DNA of 64,000 nucleotides from Bacillus sp. FJAT-27225 (GTDB taxonomy: Bacteria; Bacillota; Bacilli; Bacillales; Cytobacillaceae), in NCBI RefSeq assembly GCF_001685025.1, contig NZ_MAYU01000001.1:501970-565969 (forward strand). The letters are read 5' to 3'. The position numbers were made by a program, and so were the translations under genes. Positions within the stretch are counted from its first letter, which is position 1. The number at the start of each line of letters is the position of its first letter. The notes under the pieces are model-generated. The model worked only from the letters and a program-made list of their open reading frames with translations. It was not told the origin of the DNA and did no database searches. This document shows, in pieces, positions 27,200 to 36,391 of the stretch.

Positions 27200-27480
27200 A
27201 AAAAAGTCCCCTATACACATACGAAATGTGTATAGAGGACGATTAAATAACCGCGGTGCCACCTCAGTTGAAGCAGAAATCTGCTTCCTCTTTCAGGTAC
27301 AGGAAAAGTCCGATACCCTATCCTTTTAACGGCAGAACCCGTGCACCCCTACTTCATTCAAAGTGCCTCTCGCAAGCCCATTCCATCCCTTCTCCTGTAC
27401 CGGTTTCCACCATCCCGGCTCTCTGTGACAATCTGAAAGAATGTACTCCCCTTGCTCAACGATTTGTCATTATGAAATTT
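27200..27480 (-). promoter_or_regulatory. T-box leader (tRNA-Trp), proximal copy
   Basis: On the minus strand this contains the T-box core AGGTGGCACCGCGG (27264-27251) and Stem I signatures AGTA and AGAGAGCCGGGATGGTG. The specifier loop shows TGG followed by A (in GGGATGGAATGGGC), a tryptophan codon. The terminator GTCCTCTATACACA / TGTGTATAGGGGAC runs into TTTTTTATT (27240-27200). Uncharged tRNA-Trp should stabilise the antiterminator and turn on trpEGDCFBA. Confidence 0.93.
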
Positions 27481-27496
27481 TAAACAACATTTTTGA

Positions 27497-27765
27497 ACGC
27501 AAAAAAGGGCTCCAGTCCATAAAGGACGGGAAACCCGTGGTGCCACCTTTGTTGGCTGAAAACAGCCCGCTTAGTCCGTATCGGGCTTAAAAAGCCGAAT
27601 ACGCGCCTTATTATAACGGAAAGGCAAACCGCCTGAGCCTACTTCCTAAACGGGTTTCGGTCAAGTGCTCGGAAGTCCATTCACCAAAGCTTCATCACTG
27701 ATTCACACCATCCATCAGCTCTCTTAAGATTCTGCTATGGTTACTACTCTTCGTCAACGCTTAAT
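27497..27765 (-). promoter_or_regulatory. T-box leader (tRNA-Trp), distal copy
   Basis: This second complete T-box precedes the first in the transcript. It has AAGAGTAGTAACC, AGAGAGCTGATGGATGGTG, the specifier TGG-A in GTGAATGGACTTC, the core AAGGTGGCACCACGG (about 27549-27535), and a terminator whose stem contains GTCC-TTTAT-GGAC followed by six T residues. Two in series require two tRNA-Trp binding events for full read-through, which should give a steeper response. Confidence 0.92.
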
Positions 27766-27775
27766 ATTGTGTTTA

Positions 27776-27804
27776 ATATTAATACTGTAATTCGCGAAAG
27801 TCAA
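27776..27804 (-). promoter_or_regulatory. Promoter of the trp operon
   Basis: On the minus strand TTGACT, 17 bases, then TAATAT, ending about 10 bp upstream of the distal T-box. It lies just past the stop codon of the MOSC gene. Confidence 0.8.
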
Positions 27805-27831
27805 CTAAATTTTATAAATTTTTAAAATATA

Positions 27832-28476
27832 CTACATTTTCACCAGCTTTTTTAGACTCCTTCTCCATTCCTCAGCAAGCTCGGGAATGTCAATCACTTC
27901 CAGAATGAGTGCTTGATTATGCCGCTTTTTATGAAGAATGATTTCAGCGGCACTTAGAACTGAGATTCCTTTAGGATGCTTCTGGATTAATTCAATATTG
28001 GCTTCCCTGTTAATCGATCCCTCTTCTAGCACACGAAAGAAATATCCCGTCAGGCATGTCTCCATCGCCCGTTTAAGAAACACATCAATATCATTGTATC
28101 TTGAGATGCTTGAACAAGGGATTCTTCCTTGAGTTACCTGTACAGTTGCATTGCCAATCTTAAAAATATCTCCTATATGTACATCTTTTTCAAGCATGCC
28201 GGTTGCAGTAATATTTTCTCCAAAAATAGGCGGCTCAAGCTTTTTTCCGAATTCAGCCTCCCACTTTGCATAATGCTCATACGGATATAAACAAAGTGCC
28301 CGGTCAGGCCCTCCATGAAAGGCAGGATGTGCCACTCCATCGCCTGCAAGCCCCTCCTTGTAGAGATAAGCTTCCAGTACTGGCTCTTTGCCAATTGCCG
28401 AACGATAGGCTTTGCCATTATGCAAAAATTTTTTAGGTTTTCCAAGTGAAAATTGGACAATGTTCATTTCATTCAT
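27832..28476 (-). CDS. MOSC-domain protein, YiiM type
   Basis: The 214-residue product has a central MOSC beta-barrel with the expected conserved cysteine in TQGRIPCSSISRYND, preceded by HPAFHGGPDRALCLYPYEHY and PIFGENITATGML, then a helical 3-alpha domain. YiiM-type proteins reduce N-hydroxylated bases and amines using a molybdenum cofactor. ATG 28476 follows GGAGGATCTGGAA; a start at 28497 lies inside that site. It is a single gene just upstream of the trp promoter, which runs the same way. Confidence 0.85.
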   Translation of the reverse strand: MNEMNIVQFSLGKPKKFLHNGKAYRSAIGKEPVLEAYLYKEGLAGDGVAHPAFHGGPDRALCLYPYEHYAKWEAEFGKKLEPPIFGENITATGMLEKDVHIGDIFKIGNATVQVTQGRIPCSSISRYNDIDVFLKRAMETCLTGYFFRVLEEGSINREANIELIQKHPKGISVLSAAEIILHKKRHNQALILEVIDIPELAEEWRRSLKKLVKM

Positions 28477-28620
28477 TTCCAGATCCTCCAATCCCATTAA
28501 AAGGATGTGTTTTGATTAACTACATTTTCTAAAATAAGCAAATAGTAAGGTTACAACCAGTATACACTTCCATTGCTGCGGCAAGGAAAGAAAAACGAAG
28601 CAAAGGCGGTTCAGTAGAAC

Positions 28621-29892
28621 ATGGATCACATTGATCAACTGTGCATAGGGACAGATAAACAAAAGAAAGGAAAGTCTTCTGAGCTTTCCAAACAGAAATG
28701 GGCAATCCTTTCCCTTTCTTCCATTCCGCTTGTCATGACTTTGGGAAATTCGATGCTGATTCCAGTCCTGCCAAGGATGGAAAAAGAATTGGCTATTTCT
28801 CCGTTTCAGTCGAGCATGATTATTACTGTTTATTCGATAGTGGCCATTGTTTTGATTCCTTTTGCCGGCTATTTGTCCGACCATATTGGGAGGAAAAAAG
28901 TGATTATTCCAAGCCTCATTATTGCAGCAGTTGGCGGAATTATTTCAAGCTGGGCATCGTGGAAAGCCGATGATGCCTACTGGATTATCCTTGCAGGCAG
29001 GGCTCTTCAGGGAGTCGGTGCTGCTGGGGCTTTTCCAATTGTCCTTCCCCTTGTTGGAGACCTTTTTAAGAATGATGACGATGTGAGCAGTACACTTGGA
29101 ATGATCGAAACGTCAAACACACTTGGAAAGGTACTAAGCCCTGTGCTTGGATCGTTTTTGGCCGGAATTCTCTGGTATTTGCCATTTATCTCAATCCCGC
29201 TATTTTGTACGGTATCAATCATCATGATGATTTTTCTAGTAAAATGCCCAAAGATTACGAACAAGCCTGTTCCATTCAAAAAATTCTTCGAAGGTGTCAA
29301 AGAAACCTTTACGAAAAAAGGGCGCTGGCTCTATGCAATCTTTTTCATTGGCGGCATTTTGATGTTTGTGCTGTTTGGAATACTTTTTTACCTATCCGAT
29401 ATTTTTGAAAAACAGTATGCGATTAAAGATATTAAAAAGGGGTTATTCCTAGCGTTGCCATTGGGTGCTTTATGCCTCGCTTCCTTCATTACGGGAAAGG
29501 TGATCAAGAAAAATAAAGTATTAATGAAATGGCTGATTTTAATTGGGATTGTAATGGCTGGGGCAGCAATCGCTGCGTTGTATTTTTCCGATAAGCTATG
29601 GTACTTGCTCCTGATGTTTACGATTGCCGGTATTGGCATCGGCACAAGCTTGCCTTGCCTGGATTCCCTCATTACTGAAGGAGTCGAAAAAGAAGAACGG
29701 GGTACAATCACGTCGATATACAGTTCGATGCGTTTTATCGGTGTTGCGGTTGGGCCGCCGGTCATTGCTCTCCTGATGAAAAAAGCGGATGTCTGGATAT
29801 TCATCTTGCTTAGCGGTGTTTGTATCCTGAGCGCTTTTGTGACAATCAGGCAAATCCGCCCTACCAACCAGAAACATCCTAAACACTTTTAA
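28621..29892 (+). CDS. MFS efflux transporter, 12 helices
   Basis: The 423-residue protein is hydrophobic throughout, with about twelve membrane segments. Motif A is GYLSDHIGRKK after the second segment, and ALQGVGAAGAFP and the LGMIETSNTLGKVLSPVLGS motif C mark it as a drug:H+ antiporter-type exporter. It resembles YmfD/YitG-type Bacillus exporters; the substrate cannot be told. The start at ATG 28621 lacks a strong ribosome-binding site, leaving the first 25 mostly charged residues uncertain. Confidence 0.85.
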   Translation: MDHIDQLCIGTDKQKKGKSSELSKQKWAILSLSSIPLVMTLGNSMLIPVLPRMEKELAISPFQSSMIITVYSIVAIVLIPFAGYLSDHIGRKKVIIPSLIIAAVGGIISSWASWKADDAYWIILAGRALQGVGAAGAFPIVLPLVGDLFKNDDDVSSTLGMIETSNTLGKVLSPVLGSFLAGILWYLPFISIPLFCTVSIIMMIFLVKCPKITNKPVPFKKFFEGVKETFTKKGRWLYAIFFIGGILMFVLFGILFYLSDIFEKQYAIKDIKKGLFLALPLGALCLASFITGKVIKKNKVLMKWLILIGIVMAGAAIAALYFSDKLWYLLLMFTIAGIGIGTSLPCLDSLITEGVEKEERGTITSIYSSMRFIGVAVGPPVIALLMKKADVWIFILLSGVCILSAFVTIRQIRPTNQKHPKHF

Positions 29893-29916
29893 AGGCAGCT
29901 GAACAGCTGCCTTTTC
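29891..29916 (+). terminator. Terminator of the MFS gene
   Basis: AAAGGCAGCTG-AA-CAGCTGCCTTTT forms a tight stem ending in T residues directly after the stop codon. Confidence 0.85.
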
Positions 29917-29996
29917 AGTTATGTTTGTCCTCGAACTCAGAAAAAAATGATATACATAGCTCAAAAATATGTTATAGTATAAAAGTATTCATATTT

Positions 29997-30080
29997 GCGG
30001 GTGTGGCGGAATCGGCAGACGCGCTAGATTCAGGTTCTAGTGGGGGCAACCCCGTGGAGGTTCAAGTCCTCTCATCCGCA
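29997..30080 (+). tRNA. tRNA-Leu (anticodon CAG)
   Basis: The 84-nt gene folds into a class II tRNA: acceptor GCGGGTG / CATCCGC, anticodon arm CTAGA-TTCAGGT-TCTAG with anticodon CAG, a long variable arm GTGGGGGCAACCCCGT, and T arm GAGGTTCAAGTCCTC. The discriminator is A and the CCA end is not encoded. Confidence 0.96.
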
Positions 30081-30090
30081 TAAAAAGATG

Positions 30091-30138
30091 CTGTCCCAAA
30101 AAGTCGTTGCCTGACGGCTTAACTGGGACAGTTTTTTT
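30091..30138 (+). terminator. Terminator of tRNA-Leu, member of a dispersed terminator repeat
   Basis: CTGTCCCA pairs with TGGGACAG, with an inner stem AAGTCGT / ACGGCTT, followed by seven T residues. The whole fold resembles the stem at 47873-47912. Confidence 0.9.
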
Positions 30139-30249
30139 ATGGGCTGTCCCGTATACTATTTTTTCGCCATTCACATTAAGTTTTGATTTACCTCATTGTT
30201 GTGTTATTTTAAGGAAAGACAAGATCTGAAGCTTGGAGGGTAGACACAT

Positions 30250-30537
30250 ATGGAGATAATTGGACATTCAGTAGAGTATTTGGAGGATCCATTCGGCCTA
30301 TTGAAAGGTGAACGCTTTGAATTTTTGCTTGATTTGGAAATTGACGAAGAAGATGAGCTTTATTCTGAGGCTGGGACTGGGTTAAAGGTTATTTTTGCAA
30401 TCGAGGGTGACAAGAAGAAAATAGCCCAATACAATTTCTTCGAAAAAGAGTCTGGAAAAGTTTTGGACCTGGCTCTTGAAGAAGATGAAGAAGAAATGGT
30501 GATTCAGTATTGCAGCAATCATATCGATGAAGCTTGA
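30250..30537 (+). CDS. Small acidic conserved protein (DUF6509-like)
   Basis: The 95-residue protein starts MEIIGHSVEYLEDPFGLLKG and contains EDELYSEAGTGLKVIFAIEGD and ALEEDEEEMVIQYCSNH. It is strongly acidic, without membrane segments. The sequence recalls a small Bacillaceae family I remember as DUF6509, unverified. ATG 30250 lies ten bases after GGAGGGTAG. It stands alone between tRNA-Leu and a shared terminator. Function unknown. Confidence 0.65.
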   Translation: MEIIGHSVEYLEDPFGLLKGERFEFLLDLEIDEEDELYSEAGTGLKVIFAIEGDKKKIAQYNFFEKESGKVLDLALEEDEEEMVIQYCSNHIDEA

Positions 30538-30548
30538 ATACGTATAAC

Positions 30549-30586
30549 AAAAGGTGTCCGCGATCGTAAGCGGACACCTTTTATTT
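30549..30586. terminator. Bidirectional terminator
   Basis: AAAAGGTGTCCGC and GCGGACACCTTTT form a 13-bp stem serving both convergent genes; T tracts flank it on both strands. Confidence 0.92.
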
Positions 30587-31475
30587 ATGGTTTATAATGA
30601 TAGCAAACAAAAGATTCTTCTGTTGTGAAGCCTTCACTTGTATATAGGCGGACTGCCAGTTCGTTTTCGGCATTTACACTCAGGATGGCATGATCGAATC
30701 CTGATTCCAATCCGGCTGTAAGGCCTGCCCGCAATAACTGCCGGCCGAGGCCTTTCTTCTGGTAATCAGGCAAAAGTGCCAATGGACCAATAACAGCATA
30801 CGGAATACCATTGTACAAATCCTTTGCTACGCGGACGAGGCCAATAGCCCTGCCATGGTGCAGGATGAATCTAATTCCGTTTGGAACCGAATCTTTACGC
30901 ACCGCCAGTTTGGCTGTTTCCTCAGGAGTAATAGGTGTTTCAGATCCAGCCAGTGTCGAAAATGCTGTATTGCGAATATGGCAATATGCTTCTTCATCTT
31001 TTCCAAGTTCAAATATTTTTACCGAATATCCTTCAGTCAGCTGCACGGCCGGGACTTGCTGTAGTTTCCGTGTTAATAGATAGGAGAATCTGGCAACCTG
31101 AAAACCCAGCCTAATAAGCTGGTCCCTAACTGAAGCCATTCCCTCCGGAATAAACAGGACTGCTGTTTCAATTGATGCCATTTCAGTTTTAATTGCATTA
31201 AAAAGCTGGTCGTACACAATAGAGGAGTTGTCTTTACTATGAAGGATCCGGAACCGGGCCTTTTTTCCCCGAAGCAAATAATCATCCATCCTCAAGCTGA
31301 CGGCCCCAATCACTTCATCTCGATCCAGAGCGATGTAGGATGGGTCATCTTTTTCAAGCTTAAGTGCTTTCAGCTCGTCATCGCCAAGGTATGAATCGTC
31401 CAGGCTATCCCGATGCGATTTGCAATATTGGATGAATGCGTCGGCATGTTGAGCCGTTACTTTGACAATTTCCAT
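30585..31475 (-). CDS. Two-domain GNAT acetyltransferase
   Basis: The 296 residues hold two GNAT-like halves. The N-terminal half (1-140) lacks a clear acetyl-CoA loop. The C-terminal half has the motif ALLPDYQKKGLGRQLLRAGL with the pyrophosphate-binding Q-x-x-G-x-G and AENELAVRLYTSEGF. This layout, one degenerate and one active domain, is seen in MshD-like enzymes. ATG 31475 starts MEIVKVTAQHADAFIQY. The substrate is unknown. Confidence 0.82.
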   Translation of the reverse strand: MEIVKVTAQHADAFIQYCKSHRDSLDDSYLGDDELKALKLEKDDPSYIALDRDEVIGAVSLRMDDYLLRGKKARFRILHSKDNSSIVYDQLFNAIKTEMASIETAVLFIPEGMASVRDQLIRLGFQVARFSYLLTRKLQQVPAVQLTEGYSVKIFELGKDEEAYCHIRNTAFSTLAGSETPITPEETAKLAVRKDSVPNGIRFILHHGRAIGLVRVAKDLYNGIPYAVIGPLALLPDYQKKGLGRQLLRAGLTAGLESGFDHAILSVNAENELAVRLYTSEGFTTEESFVCYHYKP

Positions 31476-31519
31476 AGGCTCCGCCCCTGTTTTTCCAAAA
31501 ATAACTGAAAATGATGAAC

Positions 31520-31723
31520 CTAGATATAGCGCTTGCTAGTGTTTGCGACTGCCTGAATCTCCCTTGTTGCCCGTCTCATCTCACTTTTACAGATTGGGCA
31601 TTGGGGTACATCTTCACTTTTAAAATTATCGCGGATCCAGGCTTTGCAGCCATCTGCAGTGCACTCCCAAACTTCAGTAGCTTCCAGTACAACTTCTTCA
31701 ACATTTCTTCTTCCAAACGCCAT
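31520..31723 (-). CDS. YdjO-like cold-inducible zinc-ribbon protein
   Basis: The 67-residue protein begins MAFGRRNVEEVVLEA and has two cysteine pairs: CTADGC with AWIRDNF, and CPICKSEMRR. This is the YdjO layout. ATG 31723 is used because GGAGGTG lies seven bases upstream; an upstream in-frame ATG at 31744 would precede that site. A second member is cut by the left window edge. The 31745-31942 interval upstream has no gene that I can support, only a long leader-like sequence. Confidence 0.75.
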   Translation of the reverse strand: MAFGRRNVEEVVLEATEVWECTADGCKAWIRDNFKSEDVPQCPICKSEMRRATREIQAVANTSKRYI

Positions 31724-31942
31724 TCGAGGCACCTCCATTAACATTATTCAATCGGTGGATTCCGATTCCGAAGCGGGCAGACATATCCCTTTACTGCTAG
31801 ATGCCCTGAAGAAAAAAACACCGCATTATAAAAAGGACATATGTGCCGCTCTTTATAAAATCGGTGATGCTGAAAATTTGTTTTGTTTTTCCTTCTGTCT
31901 ATCATTATAGCACATTTCTTTAAAAAGGTCATACGGAAACTG

Positions 31943-32440
31943 CTAAGCCTTTGCACTGAAAAATATATGCCTGGCAACAAGGCTTTCTCCTGCATGGATA
32001 ATTCCAAAAGAAAAATATTTTTGCCTTCGTTTATCAGTTGGTGAACCCGGGTTAAAAAGGAGGATGTCCTGTTCATATCGAAGGACTGGTATATGGGAGT
32101 GGCCGAATACGATACAGTCTACTTCCTCTTCACAAAACGCATCGATTGCCCGCTTTTCGGTTGTCTTTCCCTTTCCATGGCCGTGGACAATGCCAATCCT
32201 GTATCCATTGGCCTCAATAACTTTTTTGAATGGCAAAAGGGCTGTCAGCTCCGGGCCATCGACATTGCCAACTACCCCTTCCACTTTGGCAAACGTGGAA
32301 AGCTCCTCTAGGACTTGTGCAGTCTGCCAGTCACCGGCATGAATAATCAGATCTGCAGAACTGGCCTCCTCTAGCAGCTCATCGGGGAGCTGTTTTGACC
32401 GCTTTGGAATATGCGTATCTGAAATGACGACAATCTTCAA
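31943..32440 (-). CDS. YfcE/YsnB-type metallophosphoesterase
   Basis: The 165-residue protein shows the calcineurin-like metal ligands in order: ISDTHIP (residues 6-12), HAGDW, GNVDGPE, HGHGKG and FGHSHIPVL, with FNPGSPTDKR near the end. Family members hydrolyse phosphodiesters with manganese; the physiological target is unknown. It starts 23 bp downstream of glpK and may be co-transcribed with it. Confidence 0.88.
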   Translation of the reverse strand: MKIVVISDTHIPKRSKQLPDELLEEASSADLIIHAGDWQTAQVLEELSTFAKVEGVVGNVDGPELTALLPFKKVIEANGYRIGIVHGHGKGKTTEKRAIDAFCEEEVDCIVFGHSHIPVLRYEQDILLFNPGSPTDKRRQKYFSFGIIHAGESLVARHIFFSAKA

Positions 32441-32463
32441 GCTGGCATACCCCTTTCCTTCAA

Positions 32464-33966
<1,503 letters not shown>

Positions 33967-34032
33967 TCAATTATAATGGCTGGCTTCCCTACTCCCATTG
34001 TAAATGAACTGCGATGTTTCTGCCTTTTTTGA

Positions 34033-34695
34033 CTATTTCCTAATATCCTCTTTTTTCTCAAAGAATTTGAAAAGAATGACGCAAACAGCAAGCCATGCTC
34101 CACCTGCAGCAAACCCGCCAATAATGTCACTCGGATAGTGGACACCGAGATAAATCCTACTAAGTCCTACCATAAGAATAATGAAAAGGAGGGCACCAGT
34201 GCCAGCTAACTTCATTTTCCACTTTTTTGCATAGTGGAAGATAAGGAAGGCGGCTGCACCGTAAAAAATGAAAGAGCCCATTGAATGCCCGCTTGGGAAA
34301 CTATAACCCTCTTCTTCTATTAAAGGTTTAATGTCGGGTCTTTCCCTATGGAATAGTTCTTTTAAATACAGATTAAACAGAGACCCAACTCCTGAAGAGA
34401 ATGCAATGAACAATCCTGAGCGCCATTTCTTTTTTAAAAGACAAAACACCATGGAACAAATGACGGAAGCTGTCAGCCACGGAATGGATCCCAGAAAAGT
34501 AACCATTAGCATAAGTTCCGTTAACTCGGATGAAATAAATCTTTGTACGAAGTTGATGATGGTTTCATCAAATATTTCAATATCTTTTTCTTTAAGCTCA
34601 CTTGCTGTTTCCAAAAATATATAAACGAATCCTAAAAAAACGGCTACCGAAAGCCCAATATACGAAAAGGCAAATTTCACGAGTCTCCCAGCCAT
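34033..34695 (-). CDS. PAP2-family membrane phosphatase
   Basis: The 220-residue protein has about six membrane segments and the three phosphatase motifs: KELFHRERP, PSGHSMGS and SRIYLGVHYPSD. Such enzymes dephosphorylate phosphatidate or undecaprenyl pyrophosphate at the outer face. ATG 34695 lies after GGGGAGGAATC; the longer frame from 34734 is not used. It is 78 bp upstream of glpK on the same strand. YodM of B. subtilis belongs to this family, but the location here is different. Confidence 0.88.
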   Translation of the reverse strand: MAGRLVKFAFSYIGLSVAVFLGFVYIFLETASELKEKDIEIFDETIINFVQRFISSELTELMLMVTFLGSIPWLTASVICSMVFCLLKKKWRSGLFIAFSSGVGSLFNLYLKELFHRERPDIKPLIEEEGYSFPSGHSMGSFIFYGAAAFLIFHYAKKWKMKLAGTGALLFIILMVGLSRIYLGVHYPSDIIGGFAAGGAWLAVCVILFKFFEKKEDIRK

Positions 34696-34783
34696 GATTC
34701 CTCCCCTTTCTGATGTAAAAGAACTATGCTCCATTAAGGGCGCTTTCCTTAAAGGCGAACCTCTGCTGTTAATTTCTTAACAT

Positions 34784-34812
34784 AAAAAGGGCCGAATACG
34801 GGGACGGCCCTT
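34784..34812 (-). terminator. Probable minus-strand terminator after the tandem array
   Basis: AAGGGCCG / CGGCCCTT forms an 8-bp stem, and on the minus strand is followed by TTTT. It would stop transcripts leaving ku through the array. Confidence 0.6.
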
Positions 34813-34930
34813 GATTCTGATTAGTGGATTTGCAGTATATTAAAAGTTTTGCCCGCATCGGTTTTTTCTTGTCGGTTGGGTATGACAGGCGGAAACTGAT
34901 GGGAACGCTTCACCTGGTTTGAGACCATTC

Positions 34931-35398
34931 TATCAACGACCGTTTTCACTCGCAATGCTCTAAAAGGGCGTTGACACTATCCTATCAACGACGTTTTTCT
35001 CTCGGATTGCTCCATAAGGGCGTTGATACAAACTTATCAACGACCGTTTTCACTCGCAATGCTCTAAAAGGGCATTGACACTATCCTATCAACGACGTTT
35101 TTCTCTCGGATTGCTTCATAAGGGCGTTGATACAAACTCATCAACGACCGTTTTCTCTCGCATTGCTCTAAAAGGGCGTTGACACTATCCTATCAACGAC
35201 GTTTTTCTCTCGGATTGCTTCATAAGGGCGTTGATACAAACTTATCAACGACCGTTTTCTCTCCGAACCTCCCATAAGGTCGTTGACACCACCCTATCAA
35301 CGACCGTTTTCACTCGCAATGCTCTAAAAGGGCGTTGACACTATCCTATCAACGACCGTTTTCACTCCAAACCTTCCATAAGGGCGTTGACACGAATA
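34931..35398. repeat. Nine tandem 52-bp hairpin-forming units
   Basis: Nine units start every 52 bp from 34931 and end four bases before the ku stop codon. Each starts TATCAACGACCG or TATCAACGACGT and ends GGGCGTTGAYAC, so TCAACG near one end pairs with CGTTGA near the other. Two subtypes partly alternate: CACTCGCAATGCTCTAAAAG and TCTCGGATTGCTTCATAAG. No open frame or promoter is evident. Unit conservation is about 70-95 percent by eye. Confidence 0.9.
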
Positions 35399-35401
35399 CC
35401 C

Positions 35402-36259
35402 TTATGCTTCTTTTTTCTTTTTAGGCATGACTTTTCTTTTCGGTGCAGGTCCCGTTGCCGTTGCCGGTGCTGCTGCTGGCTTCGCCGGTTTTGTTTTGTC
35501 AATCGAGGCCTGGAGCGCCGCCATCAGGTCGGTAACATTGGCAGGCTGCTCTTTTGCGGTTGGTGCAACGACTTCCCGGCCTGCCCGTTTCGCGTCAATC
35601 AGTTCCATCAAAGCTGTCCGGTACTCATCGGTGTATTTCTCAGGCTCAAATTCAGTTGTCAGCTGGTCAATAAGAAGAATCGCAGTCGAGATTTCTTTCT
35701 CTGAAACATTTTCAGCTTCCGGTACATTTGGAACATCGCCAGCTTTTCTGACCTCATCCGGATAATGAATGGTTTCCATGACAAGTGTATTTTCATATAC
35801 CCTAATGACAGCAAGTTGCTCCTTTGAGCGAATGACAATTTTAGCCAGTCCGACCTTTTGCGAATCCTCGAGCGCTTTTCTTAAGAGTGAATATGCCTTG
35901 CCGCCGCCCTCATGAGGGGACATAAAGTACGTTCTGTTAAAATAGATCGGGTCGATTTCCTCCATTTTTACAAAATCGATAATTTCAACGGCTTTATCTT
36001 CTTTCGTCTTTTTTAGATTTTCTAGGTCCTCATCTTCCAATACCACAAATTTACCCTTTGTATACTCATACGCTTTGACGATTTCCTCATTTTTTACTTC
36101 CCTGTCACAGACGGGGCAAACCTTTTCGTATTTAATTGGTGAATGGCATTCCTTATGCAAAGTCCGAAGTTTGATATCCCTGTCCTCTGTTGCTGCATGA
36201 AGCTTTATCGGAATATTAACAAGCCCAAAACTAATGCTTCCTTTCCAAATCGTATGCAT
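35402..36259 (-). CDS. ku: Ku, DNA end-binding protein
   Basis: Bacterial Ku forms a ring on double-strand ends and recruits LigD. The 285-residue product begins MHTIWKGSISFGLVNIP and has the zinc-like cluster CHSPIKYEKVCPVCDREV, then EIDPIYFNRTYFMSP and the ring strap. The C-terminal 50 residues are a low-complexity Ala/Pro/Lys tail (PAKPAAAPATATG ... PKKKKEA) that probably binds DNA. ATG 36259 follows GGAGGACGTGG; the frame reaching 36349 overlaps the divergent promoter region and is rejected. It diverges from ligD with 132 bp between. Confidence 0.96.
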   Translation of the reverse strand: MHTIWKGSISFGLVNIPIKLHAATEDRDIKLRTLHKECHSPIKYEKVCPVCDREVKNEEIVKAYEYTKGKFVVLEDEDLENLKKTKEDKAVEIIDFVKMEEIDPIYFNRTYFMSPHEGGGKAYSLLRKALEDSQKVGLAKIVIRSKEQLAVIRVYENTLVMETIHYPDEVRKAGDVPNVPEAENVSEKEISTAILLIDQLTTEFEPEKYTDEYRTALMELIDAKRAGREVVAPTAKEQPANVTDLMAALQASIDKTKPAKPAAAPATATGPAPKRKVMPKKKKEA

Positions 36260-36391
36260 CCCACGTCCTCCAGTCATTTTTTCTTTTAGTTTGCACAGTT
36301 GCGCCAATAACACACATATTAGGTAATGGAAATTGGATAAAACGAGCATATTTTTAACAGACTAAACGAAAAAGAATGGGGGCCGGCACAA

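Noticed and set aside
34931..35398. CRISPR-like array
   Set aside because: There are no unique spacers: the whole 52-bp unit is repeated, each unit varies, and no cas gene is nearby.
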